DNA from: Triglochin maritima
Taxonomy: Eukaryota > Streptophyta > Magnoliopsida > Alismatales > Juncaginaceae
DNA: 64,000 nucleotides
Reading direction: 5' to 3'
Assembly: GCA_963682175.1 (NCBI GenBank)
Contig: OY821786.1
Span: 28,170,501-28,234,500 of the forward strand
Shown: positions 35,356-45,593 of the stretch, in pieces
How positions within the stretch are numbered: position 1 is the first letter of the stretch
Layout: every line of letters starts with the position of its first letter
Notes under the pieces: generated by a model
The model's input: only the letters and a program-made list of their open reading frames with translations
The model's database searches: none
Told to the model about the DNA's origin: nothing
Position numbers and translations under genes: made by a program

Positions 35356-36959
35356 AATACCCCCACACCTAAGTTTTTGCTAGTCTCGAGCAAAACAAAG
35401 AAAGAGAAAAACAAACGAGAAACAAGAAATCCTAACTCACTTTCGTAGGAATCACGGTTGCACTTAGCACGTGCAACAAGCCGTTAAACCTCTTTGTTGC
35501 CAAGGAGGAGGAGTGTTGTCTCCTGAGGGTTTTCAGCGGATATACCCACAAAATCCGAACAAGATGCATTATTCAATCTAGACCTCGACTCGTTGGAAAT
35601 ATTTTGTCGATCAATGGACGCGGTAATGCTACGGGCCGACTCTATATAGGTGATCAATCCACACCTCTACCCTAATGAACCATTCGTGCAAGTTAAATAA
35701 GGAATTATGTGAAAGACATGGACAACCTCAAGATCCTCAAGTGATACAAAGTGTAAGGTCCATTAAGGTTCTTATTTGCATTACCATTTTTTTTCTTTTT
35801 GTTTCTTTTCACACATTTTTTTTATTAGTTGGAGCTTCATTCTCCCAGGGTCAGGTTTCGTGCATCATTGCCCATGAGGACTTATACTATCACGTACACC
35901 TTTCCCCAAATCTCCACATAGGGCAATCCCTGCCACCCGTGTAACGGGAGTTCGGTCGGCGCATCCCAAGTCAGATGACTCGAAAGCACTAGGCACAAAG
36001 TCCCCTCAGGCCTACTTTCCCGAGTGATAGGAGCCGTGCGAGAAGAGAGAACATCTACTCACTTATTTCTTATCTACACATGAACCAAAACCCCTACACT
36101 AATGTCTCACAACAAGATTAAGAGGGTCCTTGACTACAACAAACTTCCTAAATTAACAAACACGAATTATTGACTCACTAGGTTCAGGGTGGACTTCTTT
36201 GAATGTTTGAGCACTGAAACCCTATGATTACTCACCCCCAAAGGAAAACTGGGGTGCATCCTAACGACTCGATAAATCCTAAAGCCACTGTACTAGATAT
36301 CCTAATGCATCAAGTTCAAGACAATTTTGGGAGCTTTCTTTTTACTTTGCCTCTCAACGGTTTTGCACATGCTAAACACACGCAAAACCCACAAAACATT
36401 TTCTTTCGAAAACACATGAAGATTTTGAAAGAAATGTGAAAATTTTGAAGCACTAGGCAAGCAAAAGAAGACAAGTCACCCAAGGATCATGGCAAGCAGA
36501 TATATCGATATTAAATGCAGCACACTAACATGACCCTAACAATGCACACAAAAGAAAACAAAAATCAAAAGAAAAGACTCGATTATGTACATACGTAAAG
36601 CACCCCCCCACACCTACTTCATGCATTGTCCTCAATGAATGTGAGCAAAATGGATGTATGCATGAAACATAATAGATCTCACCAACGTGAAGTACAAAGG
36701 GAAGTTCAAGGTCATGCTGATGGACACAACCCAAATTCCCTCAAAACCTGTGAGATGCTAAAGAAGGGATACAAATACGTGAAAGAACTGGGGCCCAAAT
36801 ACACAAGGGTTGGAGCCCACAACAATCAATGCTCACTGAAGGAGTCTTTTATTGTACTTCTTTTTTTTTCTTTTTCGTTTTTTTTAATATAACTATGTAC
36901 AAACATAAGTTCCCATCTTCATTTGTCAAAAGACATCAAATGGGAACCTCAAGAGTGGG
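35356..36959 (-). other. E4 3' UTR
   Basis: Non-coding on both strands as far as homology shows. It is the reverse complement of the 3' UTRs at 5756-7451 and 29435-31034, including the CGGGAGTTCGGTCGG block near 35946. Short frames here are not conserved between copies. Confidence 0.75.
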
Positions 36960-38378
36960 TCAATGCACTTGGAAAGGGAACATGACATCACGCGGGGCCA
37001 GAATACGCATGCGTGGGCCCCCTTCACAAAGAGCACCAGATGAAATGAGAGGTTCATGAATTGGACGCAAAGGCGTCTCATTCAAAGGATCAAACTGAAA
37101 GAGCTTGAACCTCTCGAGAGTTTGGGAAATAAGGGGCAACGGAAGAAGAATCTCTCCCGTTGCGGAACTGAAGTTATGATCATCAATCCAAACTCTCCAA
37201 CCAACAGGCTGGTGGGTCGGAACGAGGTCAAGCACCTCGTTATGCATGTCCAACTCACCAGGAGAACAGGAAGTGGGTCTCATACCCAAAGTATCCTCCA
37301 AGGAACTCCTAATACCCTCATGAGCAATGTAGTTGTTTGATGTTCCATCATTTCCAAGATGATCAGGAACAATAGTGAGAGGCAAACTCTCATCAGGTTG
37401 TTTGAAATTGAGGGTACTAGGGAGCTCTTGCTCCACCAGAGGTGGGTCCTTAAGAGGATCAAAATGAAGATCATGTGGCTCAAGGGCCACGGGACAAAAA
37501 GATAAGGCACAATCCTGTGCCGACTCATAATGAAGCTGGTCCAAGTTATTCTCAATTTGAATCGAATCCTCCACTAAGTGATCGTGAATTGAAACCCCAA
37601 GTCCCTCAGACTGACAAGGAGTTTGACTTTGAAAGGTTGTGCTTTGAATTTTTGGATGTGGTGGTGGTTCGATATCAAAAGAAGAATCCTCATGTTGACA
37701 AGAAAGGTTACTCTCCTCACATTCACGTAATTTCTGCGACATTTGACTCACTTGCAGTGTCATATTTTGTATGGACTGTTGAGTGGTTTCCATGAACGTA
37801 AGGAAAGTTTGTTTCAAGGAATCAGGTATGCGGTCAACGATGAGGTCCAAGTCAGAGCTTGGGAAATTTTGAGGTTGGGTGTTGATTGGCTGAGAATGAG
37901 TCCAATGATTTGGAGTGGGGTGTTGGTAGAATTCTGGGTATTCGGGAGGAGGATACTGTGGTGGAAATGAAGTATAAGAATTTGAATACGAATTGTCTCC
38001 CCACGAATCCATCACTCTCGGATTGTACGCGGATGCGTAATGGTCATAATGAGCATTTTGGGAAAATGTATGCTCATACTCAGGCTCTGGGGGAACATAA
38101 GGACATTCCCCGAAATCATGACCACTCAACCCACAATAGTGACACGGTACGACTACTGGAGCCACCGGTGCACCCATGTCATCTACCACATGCATGAAAG
38201 AGGCCAAAGGTTCTTGTAATGTCTCAGTTTGATGACCAACATATGATCCGACGTAACTAGATGGTGGTCTAGCAGTCGGTGCCTCTCTCATGCTACCCCA
38301 ATATGAAGATTGCTCAGTCACACAATGAGGATTATCCCAACCATACGGGGTGTTCGTCTGAGCCACCCCAGGTTGCAT
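36960..38378 (-). CDS. Zinc-knuckle gypsy protein with GWRV-type tail
   Basis: An open frame of 472 codons, the only long one in E4. A CCHC knuckle occupies C79, C82, H87 and C92 (CHYCGLSGHDFGEC). A Tyr/Pro/Asn-rich region with YPPPEYPEFYQHPTPNHW follows, then a short heptad-like stretch near TFLTFMETTQQSIQNMTLQV, acidic segments, and a tail from residue 393 (GWRVWIDDHNF ... LERFKLFQFDPLNETPLRP). Relics at 2384-3840 and 4436-5755 suggest the ancestral start was about 24 codons upstream (MDGYMGD-type, 38449), which here is out of frame by one base near 38434. The knuckle implies nucleic-acid binding and a gag-like role is inferred. No Retrotrans_gag domain is visible. Confidence 0.85.
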   Translation of the reverse strand: MQPGVAQTNTPYGWDNPHCVTEQSSYWGSMREAPTARPPSSYVGSYVGHQTETLQEPLASFMHVVDDMGAPVAPVVVPCHYCGLSGHDFGECPYVPPEPEYEHTFSQNAHYDHYASAYNPRVMDSWGDNSYSNSYTSFPPQYPPPEYPEFYQHPTPNHWTHSQPINTQPQNFPSSDLDLIVDRIPDSLKQTFLTFMETTQQSIQNMTLQVSQMSQKLRECEESNLSCQHEDSSFDIEPPPHPKIQSTTFQSQTPCQSEGLGVSIHDHLVEDSIQIENNLDQLHYESAQDCALSFCPVALEPHDLHFDPLKDPPLVEQELPSTLNFKQPDESLPLTIVPDHLGNDGTSNNYIAHEGIRSSLEDTLGMRPTSCSPGELDMHNEVLDLVPTHQPVGWRVWIDDHNFSSATGEILLPLPLISQTLERFKLFQFDPLNETPLRPIHEPLISSGALCEGGPRMRILAPRDVMFPFQVH

Positions 38379-38449
38379 GGGTCCGGAGTACCAGGGAGAA
38401 TCGTCCTGGTCCCAACAATGATATGGATGGTCGCCATGTAACCATCCAT

Positions 38450-39563
38450 CTCAAGAAAAACTCTCGAGTCGACCACTCTCACCACCACGAGACTAAGCTC
38501 GCAAAAAGTGCTCGACTCGACCCTAAAACGCTACTAGAGAGTGTAAAGGGGAGGAGACTATAACGTCGAAGAAGGTGAGAAGAAGATGACTCAGAGGAGA
38601 AGGGAAGAAACCCTAAAGCTAGCGTAGGTAACGGGATCAGGAAGAAGCCTAACTAGCAAGCACGGCTCAAACAATATAAGGCAATGGGTCCTTAAGCTAG
38701 ACGACGCCTAACTTCGAGGTCACTAGCCTTGACACGCCTCACCTCCCTACAATGAGGACCACAATGCCCAGCAAGTGATACCAGATCCGGAGATCCAGTA
38801 CCTCCTACTATCGACAAGGTAGGCAACGCCGATCAGGTCATGACGGTCTCGACTAGATTACTCTCCTAGTGCGTCCGAATTCCTTAGGGCCAATGTCTAC
38901 TTGCTTTTAGTTAAGGCTTTATTACGAGTGATTTTTGGGGCCAAGGAAAGGGTGATGAAATCCCCCACCTTATCTTTTATGGGACAACCCCTCCTTAGTA
39001 GCGATTTGATCCTAGATCTAGCAATCAATCGCTCCAATCAAACGCTCTCTCACTCTTGTCCTGATGCAAATCCTACTAACTAATGCATGGGCATACGAGA
39101 TGCATGAATGAGTGTAGGAAATGCGTACCTCACGCCAGCACTCAACAACTGAAAATAAAGCTAAAAGAAAAGACAACTATATGCCTAAGTCAATACATGA
39201 TGCGTGACCTAAACAAGTAAGAACGTCTAGTCTTTTGCTTTGGATTTTAGGGCCAAGTTGATTAATGGGAGAGTGATTAATGATCTGGGAGCAAACCAGA
39301 AGTCATAGCATGCAAAATAGGGCTCCCAGATGACACAAATTACAGCACTAACTAACAGTAAAAATTTCAAGGCCAGAAACTCTCACCAGGCCGCCAATTG
39401 GCGGTCTTCAACCACTGATTGGCGGTATGTTTAGCTCTTCTGTTCCCCAAATTTCTCCAGTAGCCTCCCCTTGTTCTGATGGTTCCCTGAAACTAAGACA
39501 AACTGAAAACCAAAAATTAAAAACCCCTCGAATCGTCCAAAACCAAGGTCTGGACAGAGCACC
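38450..39563 (-). other. E4 leader
   Basis: Leader region, the reverse complement of 1250-2383 and related to 25534-26712. A palindrome pair GACCGCCAATTGGCGGCC-type/ACCGCCAATCAGTGG-type lies near 39389-39428, close to the primer site as in E3. No coding frame is supported. Confidence 0.7.
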
Positions 39564-39581
39564 TCCCCGGCAACGGCGCCA
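39564..39581 (-). other. E4 primer binding site, tRNA-Asp, intact
   Basis: The reverse complement reads TGGCGCCGTTGCCGGGGA, identical to 25516-25533, and lies 6 bases from the LTR. Confidence 0.92.
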
Positions 39582-39587
39582 AAAACT

Positions 39588-41151
39588 TGATTGATCGTTT
39601 TATATTTCTACTGCAAGTGCACGGCCGCGTTGAAGCGGTGGCAAATATGGGTCGTCCACTGGGAGGTGTGTCGACACTTGGTTCGTGCGAAGGCAAGGGG
39701 TAAAGAAAGGAGAAAAGGATTGGTTACACTAAACTACACTAAGATGCAAATGGAAATGGAGATAAGCAATAAACTAAGCCCCAAAGGGGGTAGAGAAATA
39801 ATGTGAACATAAAGAAGTGTGTGTGTGTGTGTGTGTTCATTAAGCTCCTCACAACATGTAGTACATGAAATCATAAAACTACATCCAACTTTGCCTCTAC
39901 ATGAATTAAGATAAGACTACATCATTAAAACATACAAGACAATAATTGGAATGAAGCTACATGAACTCAAGTATAAAGACTATACCCTACTATGCCTCTA
40001 CATGAATTAAGATTTCACTACATCATTAAAACATACAAGACATTAGCTAAGGTAAAGGCAACAAGAGTACATACACTACAAATTGTGTTTCCAATATTAA
40101 CTTCATCCATATCCTAACCTTATCATTCCCCATAAAATAGGTTCACTAATCAAAGCATAAGCTAAGCTTCATTCAAGAGCATTAGCATATCAAAGATAAG
40201 AGTGGAGACCCATTAGATGGTTATGGAAATCATATAAAGCTCAAGGGATAAAAATAACACACACTTAATACACTACATAATTATATCACATATTTCTCCA
40301 CCCCCCCAAATGGGGATGGAACTACTCACTACTCATTACACTAACTATATTAGCAAAAGAAAGCATAATACTGAAATGAAAGTTAACTAAGAAGGCAAGA
40401 AGCATTAAAGAAACATAAAAGGAAAGGAAAGACTAAACAAACATGCACAAATTAGAAGACAAGATTTAAAGAAACTAGAAGAATTATTTTATTAACAAAT
40501 GACTCACATTGAAGGTAGCATTCTTCTCCACCTTGAGTTTTTGCTTCAAGGCTCACTCCTTAGTAGAGAGAATGCCACCAAGCAATGGGTAATTACAATG
40601 GAAGGTGAAGAGTTCTATTTATAAGCATGGAAAAAGCTAATCGGGGACAATCCCCCGATGTGGGACTAAACCAATACCAAAAATAGCCTAAACGAACATT
40701 AATACAAGTCCAGGAGAAATTTCGACGGATCCTGAGCAATATGGACCGCCAATTAGCGGTCCAAGACCGCCAATTGGCGGTCTAAAATTGTCGGATCGTG
40801 TTGGAATTTGTTGTGGGCTTTGCTTTCTGGTATTGTTGGTCTTTGATGCGGTTACTCGACTTGTTGGAGCTCCGACCAGAATAGAATTGGTAAAATACTC
40901 CCCATGATGGTGTGGAGTATTCTGTTTTGCTCTTAGGTCCTTCTGTCTTACATTCAGGTCCTTCTCCCTTGCATCTTGGTCCCTAGATCTCACCATTCAG
41001 TCCTTTTTCCCAGCTTTTGGGTCCTTTCATGGCTCTTCTCTTCAAACCTCTTTATTCCTGAAAACTAAACATAAAACTCGTCACGTAGCATTGCTTAGGT
41101 GTAAGATAATGGATATAAGATACAAATATGAGCATGAAATGATGTCAATCA
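39588..41151 (-). mobile_element. E4 5' LTR
   Basis: 1564 bp. Palindromes occur at 40744-40761 and 40765-40782, 21 bases apart. The TATA box (minus) is at 40616-40623, 121 bases from the nearest palindrome. It is identical to the 3' LTR apart from one 21-bp palindrome unit and scattered substitutions. Confidence 0.93.
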
Positions 41152-41156
41152 TCCTC

Positions 41157-42059
41157 CACGTTTGATATGAAGGACATGGGTGAAGCTAGCTACGTCCTTG
41201 GTGTCAAGATTGTTAGAGATAGGTCCAAGAGACTTCTGGGATTGTCTCAAGAGACTTATATTAACAACGTCTTAAAAAATACCATATAGACAAATGCAAA
41301 CCAATCGACACTCCTGTTGAGAAGGGTTTGCACTTAAGCCTTGATAAGCATCCTGAGACTCCTGAAGAGAAGGCTAAAATGAGCAAGGTTCCATACTCCA
41401 ATGTTGTGGGAAGCCTTATGTACGCTATGATGTGTACTAGGCTAGACATTTGTTATGCTGTGGGCATGGTGAGTCGATACCAGTCCAACCCAAGCATGGA
41501 GCACTGGAAGGCGGTCAAGAGAATCATGAGATACCTCAGAGGAACGAGTAACTACATGTTGTGTTACCAAGCATCAGATCTCCGCCTGATTGGCTATAGT
41601 GATGCCGATTGGGCTGGAGACATTGATGAAAGGAAGTCTACCTCTGGTTATGCTTTCTTGCTGGCTAATTAGGCCATCTCATGGTCTAGAAAGAAGCAAA
41701 CTTGTATAGCCCTGTCGACTATGGAAGCAGAGTATGTTGCATGCTCTGCAGCAGTACAGGAGGCAGTTTGGTTGAGGAGGTTCTTACAACATACTGGGCT
41801 TGTAGAGACATCTGATGAGCCTGTTGTTGTCTATTGTGACAGCATGGCTGCCCTTTGTTATGTGAAAGACCCCAAATATCATGGAAAGACCAAACATATA
41901 CATGTTAGGTATCATTTTGTGAAGGACATCATAGCGAGAAAGGAAGTTATGTTAAGACATGTGTCTACTAGTCTTATGGTAGTTGACCCTCTTACCAAGG
42001 CTATAGCTAAGGACTCGTTTGTGTCTCATGTGAAGTCCTTAGGCTTACGCAAACTTTGA
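41157..42059 (+). pseudogene. Copia RT C-terminus and RNase H
   Basis: Continues from 33812 across E4. Lost bases and a stop near 41275-41288 break the frame (TTAAAAAATACCATATAG). From about 41328 it is readable to the end: LRGTSNYMLCYQASDLRLIGYSDADWAGD with the first RNase H Asp, STSGYAF, a TAG at LLAN, STMEAEYVA with the Glu, CDSMAAL with the Asp, and a C-terminal end at SLGLRKL-stop (42059). RNase H removes the RNA template. This is the true end of the copia polyprotein. Confidence 0.92.
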
Positions 42060-43317
42060 TGTATTTGCATGTCTAACTTCCTTTTATGAGTGATTGTGTT
42101 TTTCCTTTCAACTATATCTGTTTGGTTGATGTAGTTGTTCTAGCATAAAATATTATTCTGTCAATAAGCTGAAGAATGCTTACTCACACGAGCATTCGCC
42201 TCTGGCGCTTTTGATAGCGAGCAGAGATGAGACTGATCATGAGGAGATCTTGTATGATAGATCCAGAGTAGTTCATGATAGGACAGTCGCCTTGATTAGG
42301 AATCAAGATGAGATCCTCTATGTTGGTGAGGATTGACATGAATGTTCCCACGATTCATGTGACCTATAGAAGCCAAGTGCGAGCATCACATGTGGCGTCA
42401 GGTGACACCTGTATAGTGTTAAGGCGACAATGATGAAGCTCGGGTCAGGCGCAGAGGGGGTGCGACTGGACTAAGACTTGTATGGTGTTGAGAGACAGAC
42501 ATACTGTTGTGTACAGTATGATCCACCATAACATGTTTGTCATACGACATGTGCTGAGCGACCATTTGGAAGTGAAAGGATGGATCCCTGCTCCTTCACT
42601 GTGTGAGTCCAAGACTTGATTGTCATTTAGTTGCTGTCAGTGACCTTCGACGACACCATGAAGCAAAGAGTTGATGTGGCTACTTTGGGATGTTATCTAT
42701 GACCATGAGAGATTCGGTCTAAAGAGGCATCTTCGGGAAAGGAGTCAACTATAAGTGTAATGGTGGTCTGGGGCGAAGGGAAAGGTTTGACTCGACTGCA
42801 CTAAAAGTATTTGCTGGGCCCAACTGCATTGGATACAGTAGCAAGTACCTTGAGGACAAGAAGGTATTCTCTCCGAGGGATCGAGATACCGTTCATGTCA
42901 AGTGAGTTTCTGAGTAAACCTGGGGAACAGTGATGTGCATTTGACTGCTTAATTGTTATTTTTGTGAGGATGTTGTCATTCTGGCCTTCTAGTAAGATTT
43001 CTAGTTTGAGACTCCTAATTGCAGGTGCATCACCGGTCGCACGACCCATTTGTCCGTATGATCGGAAGAGTACATGTGTCGGGGACACAGATTGTCTTGT
43101 ATCAGGGATACATGATCAGAGACTTGCGTATTGTGGATGCATTCTTGGAAGCGAGAAATAGTTGTATATATCAGGGATGTATACATATGTGTCGGGGACA
43201 CATGAAGAGGTGACACATTGCTATCTTATGATTGTATGTATCGGGGATATATATGTATGTGTCGGGGACACAAAAGAAGATGACGTGTTGTTGACGTGCT
43301 GTTGTGCAAGTGGGAGA
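42060..43317 (+). other. Copia 3' UTR with hairpin array and polypurine tract
   Basis: Non-coding. Between 43076 and 43271 the palindrome GTGTCGGGGACAC recurs three times (43076, 43189, 43259), alternating with TGTATCAGGGATACA (43099) and its variants near 43163 and 43233. The purine-rich CAAGTGGGAGA at 43307-43317 abuts the 3' LTR and is the likely plus-strand primer. Confidence 0.8.
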
Positions 43318-43705
43318 TATTGGATTAATCTAAGGATTAAGATGATGTTTGCCCAAAACACTGACACGTGGTGCACTCTCATTGGCTGCGCATTAGGGTT
43401 TAGGGTGGGGCCATCTATATAAGGAGGGGAGCCTCCCACTGGATGGATAATTCATGTGTGCAAACCCTAGCCCCACCAAACCCTAGCCGCCACCTCTCCC
43501 TCTCTCTCCCATTCGTCCCTCCACATCCATCAAGCCAATCCGTGGACTCTTGGGTTGTGGACTCGTGCTTCTTCTCCAAGAGAGTAGAAGACCGACCGGT
43601 GCCCCAGAGGATTCCGTGAGGTGATCGCCGATCCATTCCGCTGCCACAGGTTCTCTCCACCAAAGGTTATTCTGAACTTGTAGATTCAATCGTAGATTGC
43701 TAACA
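43318..43705 (+). mobile_element. Copia 3' LTR
   Basis: 388 bp, starting TATTGG and ending GCTAACA, followed by TSD CCGAT. It contains a CT-rich 33-base segment absent from the 5' LTR, flanked by AACCCTAGCC repeats, so one LTR gained or lost it by slippage. Confidence 0.92.
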
Positions 43706-43710
43706 CCGAT

Positions 43711-44300
43711 TAATTATGATTATGAATGGTGTCTAGAGACCAGGACTAGAAGGTTGAAATTTCACCTTCTTCTCCAGTTGTATTAAACCTTCACAATCTT
43801 ATAATTCAGCATTAGTTGTTCCTTTTTAGAGCTAGAACCTTATTGGCAACGACACCATAGAGTGCTTTGGTTGGTCGAAAGAGATCACAATATTGTTTTT
43901 TCCCATAAGTCAGCAAATGGCTGCAAGAGGAACAATTGGATTGCCTCTCTCCTGATCAATATTGTGTTTTGCTCTCAAAAAGAAATTATTATCTCTGAAA
44001 TTGTAGGCCATTTCCACAAATAGAAAAGCACGTTCTTTGATTATGGACTTGGATGACCTTTTTGCCATCAAAATTGAAGAGCTCGACAACCCAATCTCAT
44101 TCTTCCTTCCTAAGATCGAGAACATTGTCTTTGCCCATGCTAGGAACCAATCCTTCAGATCTAATGAGTTAAATATTAAACATTTCCATGAATTTTTCAA
44201 TTATCTTCAGAACACACTTCTAAACCATTTCTACGGACTTTATTCTCGGTCCTCGTCGCACAAAATCTTTAAGGAAATTATTCAAATTTACATTGTGTTA
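43711..44300. other. Unassigned sequence right of the copia element
   Basis: This continues the copia target DNA. A minus-strand frame of 96 codons (43910-44200) and a plus-strand frame overlap here without recognised domains. It may be the upstream part of the LINE that becomes recognisable at 44301, but I cannot show that. Confidence 0.35.
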
Positions 44301-45000
44301 TTATAGGAAGAAGGAAGCGGAAAGGATTAGTGATTTCCATCCTATTAGCCTCTTAGATAACAAATAGGAAAAAATACTCGATGGTTGGAAGAGCAAGCAC
44401 CTCTAGTGTGGAGGAAACTTCATCCTTTACTCCATTCCTTCTTACTACATCACCTTCTTTTAAAGTCTATTGTAAAATCGGATCTAAGCTTGACAAAAAC
44501 AAGAAAAAAATTCTTTATTAAAGACATTTCTCACTCTACTAGAAACCTCATAAATTGGGAGAGTGTATCAACCAAAAAGAACAGGTGGATTAGGGATAAT
44601 CAATATCCATAACCCAAGATATTGTTGGTTTTTTGGCCTTAATATATGTTTTGATGAATTAATCAACCTAATCTTAATTATGATGATATAGAGTAGCACA
44701 CACATTGCATTGCATATATATTGCTTTGTACTAACCTTTACAGGTGATCAAGACTAAAGTAAGAAAGGAAATCAAGTCAAGACAAGTAATCAAGCTCGTT
44801 TGAAGACATGTAACTTGTATTTCTTTGAGTCTTTAGGAACTTTGTGTTATTGAGCATACTTGAGCTAAAAACTACTGAACCACACACTAGGTTCCCTATA
44901 GAAGTCACAAACGAAGTTTCACACAATTTAGACTTCAATAGATCACCCAAACTTAGACCGGAAAACACTAAACCTGAACCCAAACTGTCTGCCCACATTC

Positions 45001-45488
45001 GGTCGACCGAAACAGACCGTTCGGTTGACCGAGTGATCAATTATTCTGTTAGTGTTTAACTGCCTAAGTTCGGTTGACCGTCCAGACCTTTTCGGTCGAC
45101 CGAGTCACAATTATTTTCTGACGGTTTGTTTTGTCGTATATACCCAACGGTCGTATTCGTATTAATAAAAAATACCCCAGAATACATTTTATGTATCGAT
45201 CGACCGAGGGCTTGTTCGGTCGACCGAACTCATGTCTCTTGACAAACCCAAATCTCCTGCTGGAATTCGCTCGACCGTGGACATTGTTTCGGTCAACTGA
45301 ATATAACTTTGTTTGTCAACCACAAGCTGCCTGGTGTGAATCGGTCGACCGAACCCTATCCGGTGTTCGACCGATCACTTAAGTGTACCTGAGTCTTAGC
45401 GTTGGGCGGTCGACCGTTCCTTAACCGGTCGACCGAACTAAGTTCAAAACTGCTAAACGGTCGACCGAACTGCCCGATCCGGTCGACC
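45001..45488. repeat. Array of seven paired GGTCGACC-type palindromes
   Basis: Motif starts are 45001/45023, 45072/45094, 45198/45218, 45269/45291, 45343/45365, 45408/45427 and 45459/45481, with spacings of 22, 22, 20, 22, 22, 19 and 22. Some members are decayed (GGTTGACC, GATCGACC, GGTCAACT). Read in LTR orientation, the pair order and the position of the single 19-base pair match C1. The array ends 98 bases before the TATA box. Confidence 0.9.
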
Positions 45489-45585
45489 GAATTAACTCAG
45501 AATTGGGTCCTACTAGTTTCTGTTTTGTGTATCTTACACCAAGACTTACCCAATTAACCCCAACGGCTATATTCTCTCTAATGCT

Positions 45586-45593
45586 TATAAATA
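45586..45593 (+). promoter_or_regulatory. Family C LTR TATA box
   Basis: TATAAATA in CTTATAAATAGAGTTG. The equivalent in C1 is TATATAAA on the minus strand (12506-12513), and in C2 TTATATAA (50468-50475). It fixes the transcription orientation of the solo LTRs and puts the palindromes in U3. Confidence 0.7.

Larger units (their letters stand above)
33813..41151 (-). mobile_element. Non-autonomous gypsy element E4, structurally complete
   Basis: The two LTRs (33813-35355, 39588-41151) differ by one 21-bp indel and a few substitutions. An intact Asp primer site, a polypurine tract and a perfect TSD TCCTC (33808-33812, 41152-41156) in the copia RT show a clean, recent insertion. Internally there is only one long open frame (36960-38378) between a ~1.1-kb leader and a ~1.6-kb 3' UTR. 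No RT, RNase H, integrase or protease is present. Mobility would require enzymes from an autonomous relative not in the window. Confidence 0.93.
14333..43705 (+). mobile_element. Ty1/copia retrotransposon with nested gypsy insertions
   Basis: The outer boundaries are two related LTRs (14333-14687, 43318-43705) starting TATTGG and ending CTAACA, flanked by TSD CCGAT at 14328-14332 and 43706-43710. Domain order is leader, gag, protease, integrase, RT, RNase H, as in copia. The copia-derived part is roughly 10 kb. The rest is gypsy LTR insertion at CTTAT in integrase, a partial duplication, and a minus-strand element at TCCTC in RT. Frameshifts and stops show the host copy is dead. Confidence 0.9.

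Noticed and set aside
43910..44200. Minus-strand protein of 96 codons in unassigned DNA
   Set aside because: It is open but overlaps a similar-sized plus-strand frame, and no recognised domain supports it. It is recorded only as unassigned sequence.
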